Shown one piece after another: positions 1 to 10,995 of a stretch of 64,000 nucleotides of DNA. Location: NCBI GenBank assembly GCA_027493615.1, contig JAOSKK010000012.1, positions 372,001 through 436,000 on the forward strand. Direction: 5' to 3'. Made by a program: the position numbers and the translations under genes. Under the pieces are notes generated by a model. The model did no database searches. It worked only from the letters and a program-made list of their open reading frames with translations, and had not been told where the DNA came from. The DNA comes from Verrucomicrobiota bacterium. Its GTDB lineage: Bacteria; Verrucomicrobiota; Verrucomicrobiia; Limisphaerales; J093. Positions within the stretch are counted from its first letter, which is position 1. Each line of letters opens with the position of its first letter.

Positions 1-3000
1 GGTTGGCCGGGGCGGCGGGATTTCCGGCCGTGGGGTTGTGCGACCGTGGCAACCTGCACGGTGCGGTTGAGTTTGCGCTGGCGGCGCGAGCGGCCGGGGT
101 AAAGCCCGTGCACGGGATCGAGGTGCGCGTTGGCGAGCAACCGCTGTGGCTGTACGTCGAAAGCCCGGCAGGTTACGCCACGCTGTGCCGGTGGCTCTCC
201 ACGGCGCGGGGGCGAAGACGATGCGCCGGGCCAGGGCGGGTGGGGGCGAGGACGATGGTCGTTCCGGGGAACCGGCACGGAGGCTCAGCGGCACTGCAGA
301 CCAGGGGGCAGGCAGGATGCCCGCCCCACAACGGAGAGCGGGGGGAACGCGGGCACTACCGATGACCTGGAGGACGGGGATGAGGCGGGCGATGCCACGG
401 GCCGGGAAGAGGGAGGACTGCCTGACTTCGGGCGGTTTCTGGGCGGAGGCGGGGAGAGACCGGACACGACGGGCCTGATTGCGGTGGCGGCGGACCCGGG
501 GTTGGCGCGGTACTTCCCGGGCCGCTTTTATCAGGCGATCCGGACACGGGGGAACTGCGGCGGCATGATCGCGTCACAGGGCTACCGGCGGTCCCGGTGT
601 TGCCGGTGCACTACGCGGTGCCGGGGGAGCGTGGGCGGTTGGAGGTGTTGCAGTCGATCCGGACGCGAACGCTGTTGCGGCAGGCGCATCCGGAGAAGCT
701 CGGGCCGGGGCACTATCACTTCCGGACGGCGGCGGAGGTGGCCCGGTTGTTTGCGGGCCGGGAGGACCTGTTAGCGCACACGGTCGAAATCGCGGAGCGC
801 TGCCAGTTCGAGGTGAAGGCGGGGGCGCCGCAGTTCCCGGCGTTTGTGCCACCGGACGGGTCGACGGCGCACGAGTTCCTGCGCCGATTGGTGCTGGCGG
901 GGGCGGCGCGGCGCTATCCGGCGTCCCGGCAGCCGGGGGTGCGGGAGCAAATCGAAGTGGAGCTGGGGATCATCGCGGCGGTGGGGTACGAGGAGTATTT
1001 CCTGATCGTGTGGGATCTGTTGGGGGATTGTCGGGCGCGGGGGATCGAGTGGATCACGCGGGGGTCGGCGGCGGACTCGCTCGTGTGCTATTGCCTGGGC
1101 ATCTCGGACGTGTGTCCGATCCGGTTCGAGCTGTATTTCCGGCGGTTTCTGAACCAGGAGCGGATGGCGCTGAACAAGCTGCCGGACATCGACATTGATT
1201 TCCCGCACGACCGGAAGGACGACGTGGTGGACCTGTTGTTTGCGAAATACGGGCCGGAGCACTGCGCGGTAGTGGGCGGGTTTTCGACGTTTCGCGCGCG
1301 AAGCGCGTTTGCGGAGGTGGCGAAGGTGCTGGGTGTGGCGGAGCGCGAGGTGCGGCGGTTCACCGAGCATTTCCCGTGGAGCAGCGGCGGGCTGGAGGGC
1401 CGGGACCAGGGACCACGGACCGGGGACCACGGACCGGGGACCCCGGGGAAGGGCGAAGGGCGAAGGGCGGAGGGCGGTTGGCGGCATTGCTGCGGGCGCG
1501 ACCGGAGACGAGTGAGTTGCCGGTGGAGGAGGAGCCCTTCCGGACGGCGCTGGCGATGGCGGAATGGCTCGAGGGCAAGCCGCGCTATGCCAAGATGCAT
1601 CCGTGCGGAGTCGTGTTGTCGCGTCAGCCGCTGGACGAACTGACGCCGACGTTCGTTTCCGGCAAAGGCTGGCCGGCGACGGATTTCGACATGGATGCGG
1701 TCGAGGCGATTGGGCTCGTGAAGATGGACATTCTCGCGCAGGGCGGCCTGGCGGTAATGCGTGATACGTGGCGGGCGCTGGCGGAGCGAGAGATGGCAGA
1801 AGAGCGAAGCACCACGTCAAGAGTTCCAAGCTTACGGGAAGCGTCCTGTTCCGGCCGGACCTGCTCAGGGGCCCTGAACCGCGGAGGGTGCAGGCTGGAA
1901 GTCCGCACCCCAGGTTCATGGAGTGGTTCAAAGGACCAAGGGGAGGAACGGGCAGGGGCTTTGGGATTGGCGCCTGGAGCTTCCCTTGGCGCTCTGAGCT
2001 TTGACCTTGGGGCTTCCGCTTCGCTGTTGGTGCGGTCAGAGCCGACGCCGGAGGAGTTCAACGATGCGGCGGTATGGGACTTGATCGCCGCAGGGGACGC
2101 GCGGGCGGTGCACCATATCGAGTCGCCGGCCATGACGTCGCTGTGTCGGATGTGCGGGGTGCGGGACATCGACACGCTGGTGGCGATTGTGAGCGTGATC
2201 CGGCCGGGGGCGGCGAACGAGGACAAGAAGCGGGAGTTCACGCGTCGGTACCAAGGCCTGCGGCCGGTCGAGTACGCGCATCCGTCGCTGGAGCCGGTGT
2301 TGCGGAGCACGTTCGGGCTTGTGGTGTACGAGGAGCACATCCTGCAGATTTGCGAGGTGTTTGCGGGGTTGCCGGGCGGGCGGGCGGACGTGTTGCGGCG
2401 GGCGCTGGTGAAGGAGCAATGGCCGGTGGTGGCCGAGATCCGAAAGGCGTTCTTCGCCTGTGCCGCACAGCGGGGGCGGAGCGAGGCGGAGACGGAGCGG
2501 GTGTGGGAGGTGGTGACAGGGTTCCACGGGTACGCGTTCTGCAAAGCGCACAGCGCGGCGTATGGGGTCGAGGCGTATCAGGCGGCGTGGCTGAAGCGGA
2601 ACCATCCGGCGGAGTTCATGGCGGGGGTGCTGACCCACGGGAAGGGATTCTATCGGCCGCTGGTGTATGTGCTCGAGTGCTGGCGGCTGGGGATCCCGCT
2701 GATGCCACCGTGGGTGAACGAGCCGGGACCCGGGTTCCGGGTGGTGCGGGATCCGGTGCGGGGGTGCCGGCGATCCGCGTGCCGGTGGCGTACGTGGCGG
2801 GCCTGACAGAAGGGTTGAAGGAGCGGATCCAGCGGGAGCGGGACCGGGGTGAGTTCGGGTCGCTGGCGGATTTCTATGTGCGGGTGCAACCGGGGGGAGA
2901 TCGAGGCGCTGTCGCGGGCGGGAGCGCTGGACGGGTTTGGGTCCAGTCGGTGCGAGCAATTTTGGGAGATCCAGGCGTTGAAGGCGCGGTGGGGCGGGGC

Positions 3001-3498
3001 GGCGACGAGGGGACAGGGGTGGCTGATGGCGCCGGGGAGCGGCCGGCCGGGACGATTCCCGAAGGTGCTCGAGGAACCTTCGCGGCTGCAGTGTTTGCAG
3101 TGGGAAACGGAGCTGCTGGGGTTTCCGGCCAGCGGCCATCCACTCGAGCTGCATCCGGAGGTGGCGTGGGGAGACGTATTGCCCGGTCGAGCAATTGCGG
3201 GCATTTGCCGGGCAGGAAGTGACGTTGTGCGGGCTGGTGATCGAGGACCGACTGCATCACCAGGCGGGCGGGGGAGCCGATGAAGTTCCTGACGCTGTGC
3301 GACTGGACGGGGATGGTGGAGACGGAGCTGTTTGCGCGGACGTATCGGAGCTACGGGCGGGCGACCGTCCGGTATCCGGTGCTCGAGGTGACGGGGCGGG
3401 TCGAGCCGTTCGAGAATGGGCGCGGGCAGACGCTGCGAGTGTTGCGGGCGGGAAAGCCGCGGAACCGGCCGGGGGCGGGTGTCAAGGCACGGTCGTGA
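1..3498 (+). CDS. dnaE2: Error-prone DNA polymerase DnaE2 (ImuC), 5'-partial, frameshifted
   Basis: C-family polymerase of the SOS mutasome, which copies damaged DNA together with ImuA/ImuB; the 5' end and any imuA/imuB lie outside the window. PHP-domain sequence is read at 3-215 (CDRGNLHGAVEFALAAR). The palm is at about 597-1400, with RGSAADSLVCYCLGI and the catalytic LPDIDIDFPHDRKDD. Fingers and beyond follow to 2750 (DILAQGGLAVMRDTW, ARAVHHIESPAMTSL, GYAFCKAHSAAYG), and the OB-fold end is at 3195-3498 (MKFLTLCDWTGMVETELFA). The frame changes at least six times (about 220-590, 1400-1490, 2760, 2890, 3180, 3270). Two extra stretches, about 1400-1480 and 1800-2040, are made of the dispersed repeats found elsewhere in this window rather than polymerase sequence. 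Either a decaying gene or a gene with linker insertions plus sequencing errors. The 3' end overlaps the convergent DUF1080 gene by 17 bases. Confidence 0.88.
304..329. repeat. REP-like GC hairpin, copy 1 (diverged)
   Basis: Short imperfect palindrome ending GCCCGCCCCACA. It matches the GTGCAGGC-GGA-GCCCGCACCACA hairpin that recurs about twelve times in the window. It lies within the dnaE2 reading region, in the part where the polymerase frame is lost. Confidence 0.5.
1403..1478. repeat. Two short tandem repeats inside dnaE2
   Basis: A roughly 14-base repeat (GGACCACGGACCGG type, about 1403-1443) is followed by the GGGCGAA heptamer repeated about four times (1447-1478). The heptamer recurs at 4229, 12664 and 62530. 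Seven is not a multiple of three, so every frame reads the same low-complexity peptide (RRAKGEG or, antisense, SPFALRP). It sits at a point where the DnaE2 family has no such sequence. Confidence 0.7.
1832..1920. repeat. Composite dispersed repeat R inside dnaE2
   Basis: Shows the R modules in order: the block GTCCTGTTCC...GGACCTGCTCAGGGG, then CCTGAACCGCGG, then the REP hairpin GGTGCAGGCTGGAAGTCCGC (1886-1913) and GGTTCATGG at 1913-1921. Close relatives are at 12711, 27418, 57263 and 62577. The insertion lies between the DnaE2 segments WRALAERE and PTPEEFNDAAVWD, a linker that is short in the family. Confidence 0.75.
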
Positions 3499-4324
3499 GC
3501 GGGCGGAGGCGGAGGTTGCGGTAGGCCACAGGGCCGTGGTCGCCCTGGAGCATGAGGGGGCCGGTGGGTTTTTCGTCGCGTTCGGATTCCCAGACCGCGG
3601 CGCGGGTGGGGCCGGTGAGGGCGACGTTTTCGTGGATGAGTCGGCCGTTGTGGCGGACCTGAACGAACCGCGCGGGGGCGGTCTTGCGGCCGGTGGCGTC
3701 GAAGCGGGGAGCGGTGAAGGTGATGTCGAAGGTCTGCCACTCGCCGGGGGGCGGCTGGCGTTGACGCGGGGCGAGTGGCCCTCGAATTCGCCGCGGGCCT
3801 CGGTCCAGCGAGGGTAGATGCCGCCGCACTCGATGCCGGGGTAAGGGCTCTGGTCGACGCCAAAGCTGTCGAAGACCTGGACTTCGTAGCGGCCCATCAG
3901 ATAGACGCCGGAGTTGGAGCTGCGAGGGAGGCAGAACTCGACGTGCAGTTCGACGTCGCCCCATTCGGCGGCGGTGATGAGATTGACGGTGCGGCCGGTG
4001 GTGCCGTTGAGGAGGACACCGGTGCCGGGGGTGGAGATGAGCCGTTTCGGGTCGGCGGGATCGAGCCGGACGGCCTGGACCGCCAGCCAGTCGCCCGTGG
4101 GGCCGCGCCAACCGGTGAGGTCACGGCCGTTGAAGAGGGAGATCTCGGGGTGGGTTCGGCGGCTCGGGAAGGAGGGGTGCCGAAGAAGATGCCGGCGAGG
4201 GCGAGCAGGAGGGGTGGGAAGGTCGAAGTACGAAAGGCGAAGGGCGAAGGGCGAAGGGCGAGGGTCGAAGGGCCGGAGGAGACGCCGGAAGGGCGGAAGC
4301 GATGGGGTGAGTGGGCTGGTTCAT
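3482..4324 (-). CDS. 3-keto-disaccharide hydrolase (DUF1080) secreted protein, frameshifted
   Basis: Member of the DUF1080 / 3-keto-disaccharide hydrolase family, concanavalin-like secreted proteins thought to act on glycosides. Family hallmarks are visible in order: SLFNGRDLTGWRGP near the N-terminus (about 4100-4145), MGRYEVQVFDSFGVDQ and GIECGGIYPRW (about 3810-3897), then FVQVRHNGRLIHENVALTG and GPLMLQGDHGPVAYRNLRL at the C-terminus. At least two frame changes (near 3780 and 3900) are needed. The N-terminal 60 codons run through the GGGCGAA heptamer array, so the true start is unclear; the nearest ATG is at 4324. It is convergent with dnaE2, overlapping it by 17 bases. The neighbouring PQQ proteins on the same strand suggest a shared extracytoplasmic role, but that is inference. 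Confidence 0.8.
4229..4272. repeat. GGGCGAA heptamer array
   Basis: Five to six imperfect copies of GGGCGAA. In the antisense direction it reads SPFALRP in the N-terminal region of the DUF1080 gene. The same array is seen at 1447, 12664 and 62530. Confidence 0.75.
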
Positions 4325-4348
4325 GGGGAGGAGGGAGGGCGGGTTGGG

Positions 4349-5919
4349 TTAAGGCGCGGGGTTGTCGGTGCGGCGTGGACGGAGGTCGAAGCAGGTCATT
4401 TCCGAAGCGTTCCGGAGGAGGAGACGGCCGTGGGCGAGGGCGGGGACGTTCCAGGTCTTGCCTTTGAGGGCCGGGAGTTTGTGCTTTTCGTTGAAGGCGC
4501 GCGGGGTGGCTTCGACGAGGGCGAGTTCGCCGTCACCGGCGAGGACGAGCAGGTGTCCCTGGGCGAGGAGGAGCTGGCCGTACTGGTAGCGGCCGTCGCG
4601 CCAGACACGGGCGCCGGAGTCGGCGCTGACGCAGGCGAGGACGCCTTCGTCGAGGCCGTAGAAGTGGCCCTGCCAGAAGACGGAGGTGTTGAACTTGTTC
4701 TTGAGGTTGCGGTTGCGCCAGAGGGTGTCGGCCTCGAAGGCGTTGCCGAGGGCGCGGATTTCGAGGAGGGCGGCGCCGACGCCGTAGCCGGCGGAGAGCA
4801 TGAGCTGGTTGGTGCCGGCGAGGACGGGCATGGCGATGGCATTGTTGTAGGGGACTTCCCAACGGTAGTCCCACAGGACGGCGCGGGTGTCGGGGTCCAG
4901 GCCGAGGACGCGGCGGGCGGTAGTGATGAGAAGCTGGGGGCGACCGGCGAGTTCGACGAGCGCGGGGGAGGCATAGGCCATGGTGTCGCTGAGGGTGGCC
5001 CAGAGGCGATCGCCGGTGAGGGGTGTCGTAGGCGACAACGGCCTGTTCGCTGGCCCCCTGACCGCTGACGACGATGACGCGACGGCCGAGGACGAGGGGG
5101 AGCAGGCAAGGCCATAGGGGGAGGTTCTGGGCGCCGGTTTCTTCGAGGAGGTTGCGGGCGCCAGAGCACGGTGCCAAGCGAGGCGCTGAGGCAGCGGAGT
5201 TCGCCGGCGGCGCCGAGACTGTAGACGAAGCCGTCGTGATAGGTGGGCGTGGCGCGGGGGCCGTCGCCCCCATCCACTCGCTGAAGAGGGCTTCGTAGCT
5301 CGAGGTCCAGACCTCGCGGCCGGTATCGAGCTCATAGGCAACGACCACTTCGCGGTCACGACGCTGTTCGATGGTGAAGGCGAGGCCCTCGGCGACAACG
5401 AAGGAGGCATAGCCGCCGCCGCAGGGCTGGCGCCAGAGGCGGGGCGGTCCGTTGACAGGCCAATCGGTGAGGATGGGGCGTTCGTCGTAGTGACCGTCGC
5501 GGCGCGGCCCGCGGAAGTCGGTCCAGTAGGGGCGGAGCTGGGCGGGCGGCATGTCGGAGGCATGCGCGGGGGGGTGGAGGGTGCGCGGGCAGCGTCTTCG
5601 GCGCGGCGGAGGCGTCGGTCTTCCTCGAGGGCGAGGTAGTCCGGGCCGCTGCGGTGACGGACGATCGAGGGGCGGTCGCCCCTTTGAATTCGAGGTCGAG
5701 GAGGTCGAGACCGATGGCGCCGAGGAAGAGGAGGGCGAGGTAGGGGATGAGCCAGAGGCCGGTGAAGATGCTGATGAAGATCTTGCGACCGCGCGTGCGC
5801 TCGAAGTCCGTCCAGACGAGCAGGAGACCGAGGGGCGGGAGGGCGAGGAGGATCAGGCGCTCGAAGAAGGGCGTGCGGTACCAGGGGATGTCGAGCGTGC
5901 TGAGGGGGTCGTCGGCCAT
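4349..5919 (-). CDS. PQQ-like beta-propeller protein with N-terminal membrane segments, frameshifted
   Basis: Outer-membrane-assembly/PQQ-type beta-propeller. The chosen start (5919, MADDPLSTLDIPWYR) leads into two hydrophobic stretches (LILLALPPLGLLLVW and LWLIPYLALLFLGAIGLDLL). These precede WTDFRGPRRDGHYDE, the usual opening of the family, and repeated propeller strands such as VVAYELDTGREVWT, GLDPDTRAVLWDYRW and VSADSGARVWRDGRYQYG. The propeller domain probably lies outside the cytoplasm, anchored by the N-terminal segments. Substrate or ligand cannot be told. At least three frame changes (near 5650, 5290 and 5030). Same strand and 26 bases from the next, larger PQQ gene, so probably one operon. 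Confidence 0.8.
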
Positions 5920-5945
5920 GGGATGGAGTCGTCGCAGGGCGCGCG

Positions 5946-8768
5946 TTACCGTTCCGCGACCGGCGCGGGGGCGGATTCGGCTTCGAGCCACCACGCCAGT
6001 TTGAGGACGTGATACAGGTCGGCGCGGCACCAAGGCAAGTCAAGTCGTCGGGCCAGTTCGTCGGCAGGGGCGGGGTGGAGCCAGCGGAGGACGCGGAAGG
6101 CGTCGAGGGCGAAGTCGGGCGGGTCCACGAAGTTCTCGCCGAAGTGGATCTGGCGCTCCTCGCCGAGGAGCCACCAAGTGGGGCAGAGCTGGCGGAAGGT
6201 GGTCCAGACGGTGGTCACGGCGTCGGGAGCGGCGGTTTGGAGGCGGGTGGCGACGGCGGGGGTGAGGTCGCGGAAGAGGGCGATCTTGTGGCGGTGGGGA
6301 CGATCTTGAAAGAGAGGGCGTCGCCGGAGCCGATGAAGGGGTCGAGTTGGCGGGTGTCCTGGAAGCGGGTGAGGGTGCCTTCGCGGGCGGCGCGGTGCCA
6401 CCAATTGACGAGTTCGCTGGTGGTGGTTTCGGCGAGGCTCCGGCGGTGTCGGCGAGGGCGGGGTCGTGGGCAGCTTGGGCGAGGTCGGCCAGGGCGAGGA
6501 GGGCGGCGAGGTAGCGATTGGCGTGGAGATCGCCGCGCTGGCCATCGAGTCGCCAACGGAGCTGCTGCCAGTCGGCGAAGCAGGCCTGGAGTTCGGGCCA
6601 GGCGGCGAGGACACGGTGACGTTCGCCCACACGTTCGGCGTAGAGGGCGATGGCGGGCAGGTTACCGAAGGGATGGGGCGGGCGGTCGTGGCCGAGGCGG
6701 GTGAGTTGGTCAGGGGCGACGGCGAAGGCTTCGCGGCGTTTGCCTTCGTTGAGCGGGTAAGCGGTGCGGGGGCTGAAGGGTGGGTGTTGTTCCCACTCGC
6801 GGGCCAGCCACGCCCGGACGCGTGCCTGGAGGGTGGGATCAAGATGAGGATAGGCCCAGGCGAGGGCTTCGAAGGTTTCGCCGCTGTGGGTGAAGAAGAA
6901 CTCGCGACCCGCGAGGCCGGGCTCGACGAGGAGGGGTGCCCAGCGTTGGTCGAGGCATTCGGTGACGAGGTCGGCGAGGTCGCGGGCAACCTGGGCACGC
7001 GGCGGGCAAGCGGGACGGTGGGGTGGAGCTGTGGCGGGGAGGGAATCGGCGCGGATCAACCGGGGCTGTTTCGGGGCAGGTTCGGCGGCGGAGGAAGAGG
7101 GACGGACAGGCGGGACGCCGGTCTCGGCGGGTACAGCTTGAGATTCGAGGCAGAGCACGCGGCTGCCGGTGATCCAGTAGAGGCGGGGGCCATCGACAGC
7201 GACGCCGCCGCGTGCGGGGCCGTGCCATTCGTTGCGCGCCCAGGCGGGGTTGGGGAAGCCGCCGTAGGAGTCGCGTTGGCCGTGGAGCAGGGTGAGCTGG
7301 TGGGAGTCGAGGTGGAAGGCGCTGAGGGTGCCCTGGTGGACGATGAGGGCGGTGCGATCGGCCACGACGAAGTTCTGGGATTCGTCGGCGGTGCCCCAGA
7401 AGGTGTTCCAGGGCGGCTGGGGACCGTGGGCGTGGAAGAGGGGTTCGAGCGCGAAGGGACCGGGAGGGAGGTCCGGGTTCGGGTGCTGGTCTGGGGGTGG
7501 TGGATCGGCGGGGTGCAGGCGGGACGCCCGCACCACAACAGCCGAGTGAACTGCGGGAGCTTGCACCCCAACGGGAGAAGGGAGTGTGGAGGTCTGCGCC
7601 ACGGGGGCGGGGTGGAGGTCGAGCAGGCCGAGGGCGACGAGGGGAGCGACACCGCGGTTCCAATTGCCGTAGGCGCTACGGTGAAAGACGAGGAGACGGC
7701 CGTCGGCAGTGAGGGTGGGCGGGGTCCCGACCCCCTGGCATCCGGCGGCCCAAAGGATGGGGGAGGATCAAGGACCTGACCGGTTGCGGCGTCGAGAACG
7801 AAGAAGGTCTGGGCTTCGGGTTGTTGGCGGAGGGCGGTGGTGATGGCGGCTTGTTCGCGGGCCCAGAGTTCCGGCGTGCCACGGGCGGCGTCGCTGCGGG
7901 TCCAGGCTTCGAGTTCGCGCCAGTCGCGATCGTTGGCGCCGGCCTGGCGGGCGAGGAGGGAGCGGTCGCGGGCGATGCGGTCGGCCATGTTCCGGGTGGG
8001 GTTGGTGCGGATGACTCCCAGGGTGCGACCGCCCGCCTCGGTGACCACCGGGTAATAGTCACGCGCGGTCTGGCCGTGCAGGGGGCGCGGAGGCCCAGAG
8101 GGGGATGCCGGAACGGAGATCAAAGGCACGGACCACGAGATCTTCAGCGGTGACGATGAGGCGATGGCCGGCCAGGGCAGCGGTCTGGCGGATCGGGACG
8201 CCGACGCGGTACTGCCAGCGAGGAGCACCGGTGTCGAGATCCCGGGCGATGACCCAACCGCCGCGGGTGCCGACGCAGACAAGGTTCCCGGCGAGGAGAG
8301 GGGACGCGGAGCATCCGCCGGCGGAGGCGAGGTCGGGTTCGGCCGCGAGCCCGAGGGTCCAGCGCGGGTGGCCGTTGGCGATGTCGAGGGCGAAGAGGCC
8401 GCCGGCGGCATCGGCGGCAACGACGACGTCCGTGGCGGCGGCGGGGGCATGGAGGAAGGGGGCAGGGGAGGTGAAGCGCCAGAGGGCTTCGCCGGAGGTG
8501 GCGTCGAGGGCGTAGAGGTTGCCGTGGTGGGTGGCGATGAAGACGCGGCCACGGGCAACGATGGGTTCGAGGGCGGTGCCGAGGCGTTCCTGGGGGAATT
8601 CGGCGGCCCAGGCCAGGCGATAGGAGGCAGGAGCGGTGTGGGCGTGAACCCCGTGCGTTGGGGGTTGCCGCGGAGGGTGGGCCAGTCGGCGAGCGTCGCG
8701 GGGAGAGTGAGCGCGGCGGCGAGGCTGAGGAAGGAGGGAAGCCTTCGCCGGCCTCGGAATGGTCTCAT
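5946..8768 (-). CDS. Large secreted PQQ-like beta-propeller protein with C-terminal helical domain, frameshifted
   Basis: Start at 8768 gives a signal peptide (LPSFLSLAAALTLPATLA) and then WPTLRGNPQRTGF, the typical first blade of PQQ-repeat proteins. Blades follow (ATHHGNLYALDATSGEALWR, AADAAGGLFALDIANGHPRW, GTRGGWVIARDLDTGAPRW). The second half (about 5950-7000) has few propeller features and looks alpha-helical (THSGETFEALAWAYPHLDP, NRYLAALLALADLAQAA), perhaps a catalytic or toroid-like domain; I do not recognise it. Six or more frame changes, several at G runs. A REP hairpin at 7511-7538 reads in frame as VVVRASRLHPADP, so repeat DNA is part of the coding sequence. Function unknown. Confidence 0.75.
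7511..7538. repeat. REP-like GC hairpin, copy 3
   Basis: GGTGCAGGCGGGACGCCCGC followed by ACCACA, an imperfect palindrome lying inside the large PQQ gene; on the coding strand it encodes VVRASRLHP. Confidence 0.8.
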
Positions 8769-8861
8769 GGGGGCGGTGACGGCGAAGGTCTAGCCCGGAT
8801 GCTTCCGACAAGCCGCAGGCGCCGGCGTGCGGAGGCGTTCCCGGCCGGGGCCATCACCACT

Positions 8862-8893
8862 TCGCCTCCTCACGTCGGCGCCTACGGTCGGTC
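8862..8893. repeat. Fragment of the GTAGGAGTCGA palindromic repeat
   Basis: CGCCTCCTCACGTCGGCGCC followed by TACGG resembles the right arm of the two 60-base repeats upstream of uvrC (31518-31653). It lies between the PQQ gene and the CBS gene. Confidence 0.5.
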
Positions 8894-8900
8894 GGGGGGT

Positions 8901-9351
8901 TCATGCGGGGTAGGCGCCGGCGATGTAGGCCTGGAGCTGGTCGATTTCGGATTTTTGGGCGCGGATGATCCAGTTGACGAGGTCGCCGATGGAGACGATG
9001 CCGACGACCCGGTCGCCCTCCATGACGGGGAGGTGACGAACGCGTTTGGAGCTCATGAGCTCCATGCACTCGCTGACGGTGGTCTGGCGGGTGGCCTGGT
9101 GGACGACGGGGGTGAGGATCTCGCGCACGGCGGTGGTGCGGGGAGTTCTTGCCCAGGAGGGCGACTTTGCGGGTGTAATCGCGTTCGGAAACGATGCCGA
9201 CGAGGCGGTCGTTTTCCATGACGAGGAGGGCCCCCACGTTCTTCTCGGCCATCTCGCGGATGGCGTCGAAGACGGTGGCTTCGGGCGAGACGGACCAGAC
9301 GGCGTGGCCTTTGTGTTTGAGGATGGCGTCGACGGTAACGAGGGCTTCCAT
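8901..9351 (-). CDS. CBS-domain pair protein, one frameshift
   Basis: Stand-alone two-CBS protein of about 150 residues, of the kind that binds adenosine nucleotides. CBS 1 is read from the ATG at 9351 (MEALVTVDAILKHKG, then VGALLVMENDRLVGIVSERD). CBS 2 is in the next frame (MELMSSKRVRHLPVMEGDR, GIVSIGDLVNWIIRAQK), ending IAGAYPA at 8901. The single frame change is near 9140. The start follows the stop of the upstream isomerase gene by 10 bases, so the two are probably co-transcribed. No fused enzyme domain, so a regulatory or sensory role is likely but unproven. Confidence 0.85.
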
Positions 9352-9361
9352 GGGGGTGGGG

Positions 9362-10469
9362 CTAGGTTTTGAGGCCCAGGCCGACGACCTCCTTGCAGTA
9401 GCGGAGGCTGCGTTCGAGCTCGGCCTGTTGGTAGGCCTGTTCGGCCTGACGGCGGTCCTGGCCGTCAGGGGGACGGAAGGGGGGCACAGGTTTGCCGGCC
9501 TTGGCGAGGGCCGTGAAGCGGGCAAAGTCGGCGGCGCGGGCCTTGGGCCAGACGTCCCAGAACTCGGGTTTGAGGTAGGGGAATTCGAGGTTGAAACCGG
9601 AGATGATCTCGGCGTGGACGGCGATGCCGGGGCAGAGCTCGGCGAGTTTGGCGAAGAAGGCGCGGGCGTCGTTGCAGCCCTCGCCGATGGCGGTCCAGGC
9701 GACGCGGGCGCCGTGCTCGGTTTCCCAGATCATCGAATCGCGGATGTGCGTGCAGGCGACGTAGGGGGCGAGCTTGGTGAGGCTGTCGATGGGATCTTCG
9801 AGGGTCCAGGTGACGTTGCCGGAGTCGAAGGTGACGCCGACATAGTCTTTGCCGGCGGCCTCGATGAGGGTGATGAGCTCCCAGGCCTGCATGTCCCCGG
9901 CGTGGTTCTCGATGGCGATCTTGACGCCGGCGTCGAGGGCGCGGGTGCGGACGGCGCGGCAGACTTTGACGGTGTCCTCGATGCGGCGTTCGATGCCCCC
10001 GTCGGTCTGACGGTCTTCGCGGGTGCCAAGGACGCAACGGAAGACGGGGGAGCCGAGGGCCTGGGCAAGGCGCAGGCCGAGGGCGAGGTGTTCCTCGGCG
10101 GTGCCCCCAGGTGTTGCGAAAGGCTTTCGAGGTGGGGCAGATGCTCCAGGAACCCAGGAGGAGTTCGATTCCGTGGTCCTGGGCCCGGGCGCGGACCTCA
10201 CGGAGGTAAGGCGGCTCGAAGCTCTCGAGGGCGTCGAGGTTGGTGATGAAGAGGGAGTCGAGATGCTGGGACGCGGCGTATTCGATGAGGCGGTCAGCCT
10301 TCCAACCGAAGGCGCGAAGCGAGAAGTTGTCGAAGCCCAGGCGGGTCTTGCCGGGGTTGGCGGGGGTGGTTTGGCTGAGAGCGGTCGGAGCGAGGAGGGC
10401 GGCGGCACCGGCGGTGGTGACGGTGTGGAGAAAATCGCGACGGCTCGGGAGTGTCGTGGTCTTATTCAT
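9362..10469 (-). CDS. Tat-exported sugar phosphate isomerase/epimerase (TIM barrel), one frameshift
   Basis: AP-endonuclease-2-type TIM barrel of the xylose-isomerase-like superfamily. The N-terminus has a twin-arginine signal (SRRDFLHTVTTAGAAALLA), so the protein is predicted to be folded before export. Barrel motifs include VKIAIENHAGDMQAWE, YVGVTFDSGNVTWTL, VACTHIRDSMIW and AVHAEIISGFNLEF; Glu in AIENH, Asp in FDSGN and His in THIRD fit the metal-binding positions of the fold. One frame change at a C run near 10112. The Tat signal and this fold together are common in Planctomycetota and Verrucomicrobiota; substrate unknown. Confidence 0.85.
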
Positions 10470-10557
10470 GGCAAAAGCATGGGCTCTTTTCTGCCGCAGG
10501 ATGGGCAGGCGCGCAAGGGGGATGACGGGGTGGGGGTGGAGGAAGGTGCGGGCGGAG

Positions 10558-10942
10558 TCAATCGACGCGGAGGGCCTGTTCGAGGACCTGGTCGAGGTGG
10601 CCGAGGAGGGCGCCTTCGCTGACGACGAGCGTGGCGCCGGCGGTTTGGGCCTGGGTGGTGGCCTGGGCGGCCTGTTTGGCTTGGGGCGGCCGGTGTAGGC
10701 AACGACGGGGATGTGCTGCGTTTCGGGGGCGGCGCGGAGGCTGCGGATGACGGCGGCGACGCGGTCGGTGAGGGCGCCGAGTTCGAGGAGGACGACGAGG
10801 GGGTTTCCCGGGCGGCCTGTTCCTGGAAGGTGGCCAGATCGCTGACGACGAGGGTCCGGTAATCGAGGTCGCTCAGGCGGTTGAGCAACCGATTGCCGGT
10901 CAGGAGGTTTTCATAGAAGATGAGCGCCAGCGCCTTCGTCAT
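10558..10942 (-). CDS. Atypical receiver-like (CheY-fold) small protein, frameshifted
   Basis: About 128 residues beginning MTKALALIFYENLLTGNRLL and continuing LVVLLELGALTDRVAAVIRS, HIPVVAYTG and, near the end, ATLVVSEGALLGHLDQVLEQ. The spacing is that of a receiver domain (beta-alpha repeats, Thr in the VVAYTG strand). However, the usual phospho-acceptor Asp is replaced in LLELG, and the Lys before the last strand is absent. It is therefore probably phosphorylation-independent. Two frame changes (near 10800 and 10665). Its start lies 54 bases from, and divergent to, the ECF sigma gene, so they may share a control region; that is inference. Confidence 0.55.
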
Positions 10943-10995
10943 GGCGAAAACGGTGAAACAGCCGGTCTGCAAAAGCAAAGCCTTTTGCCCGTTCG

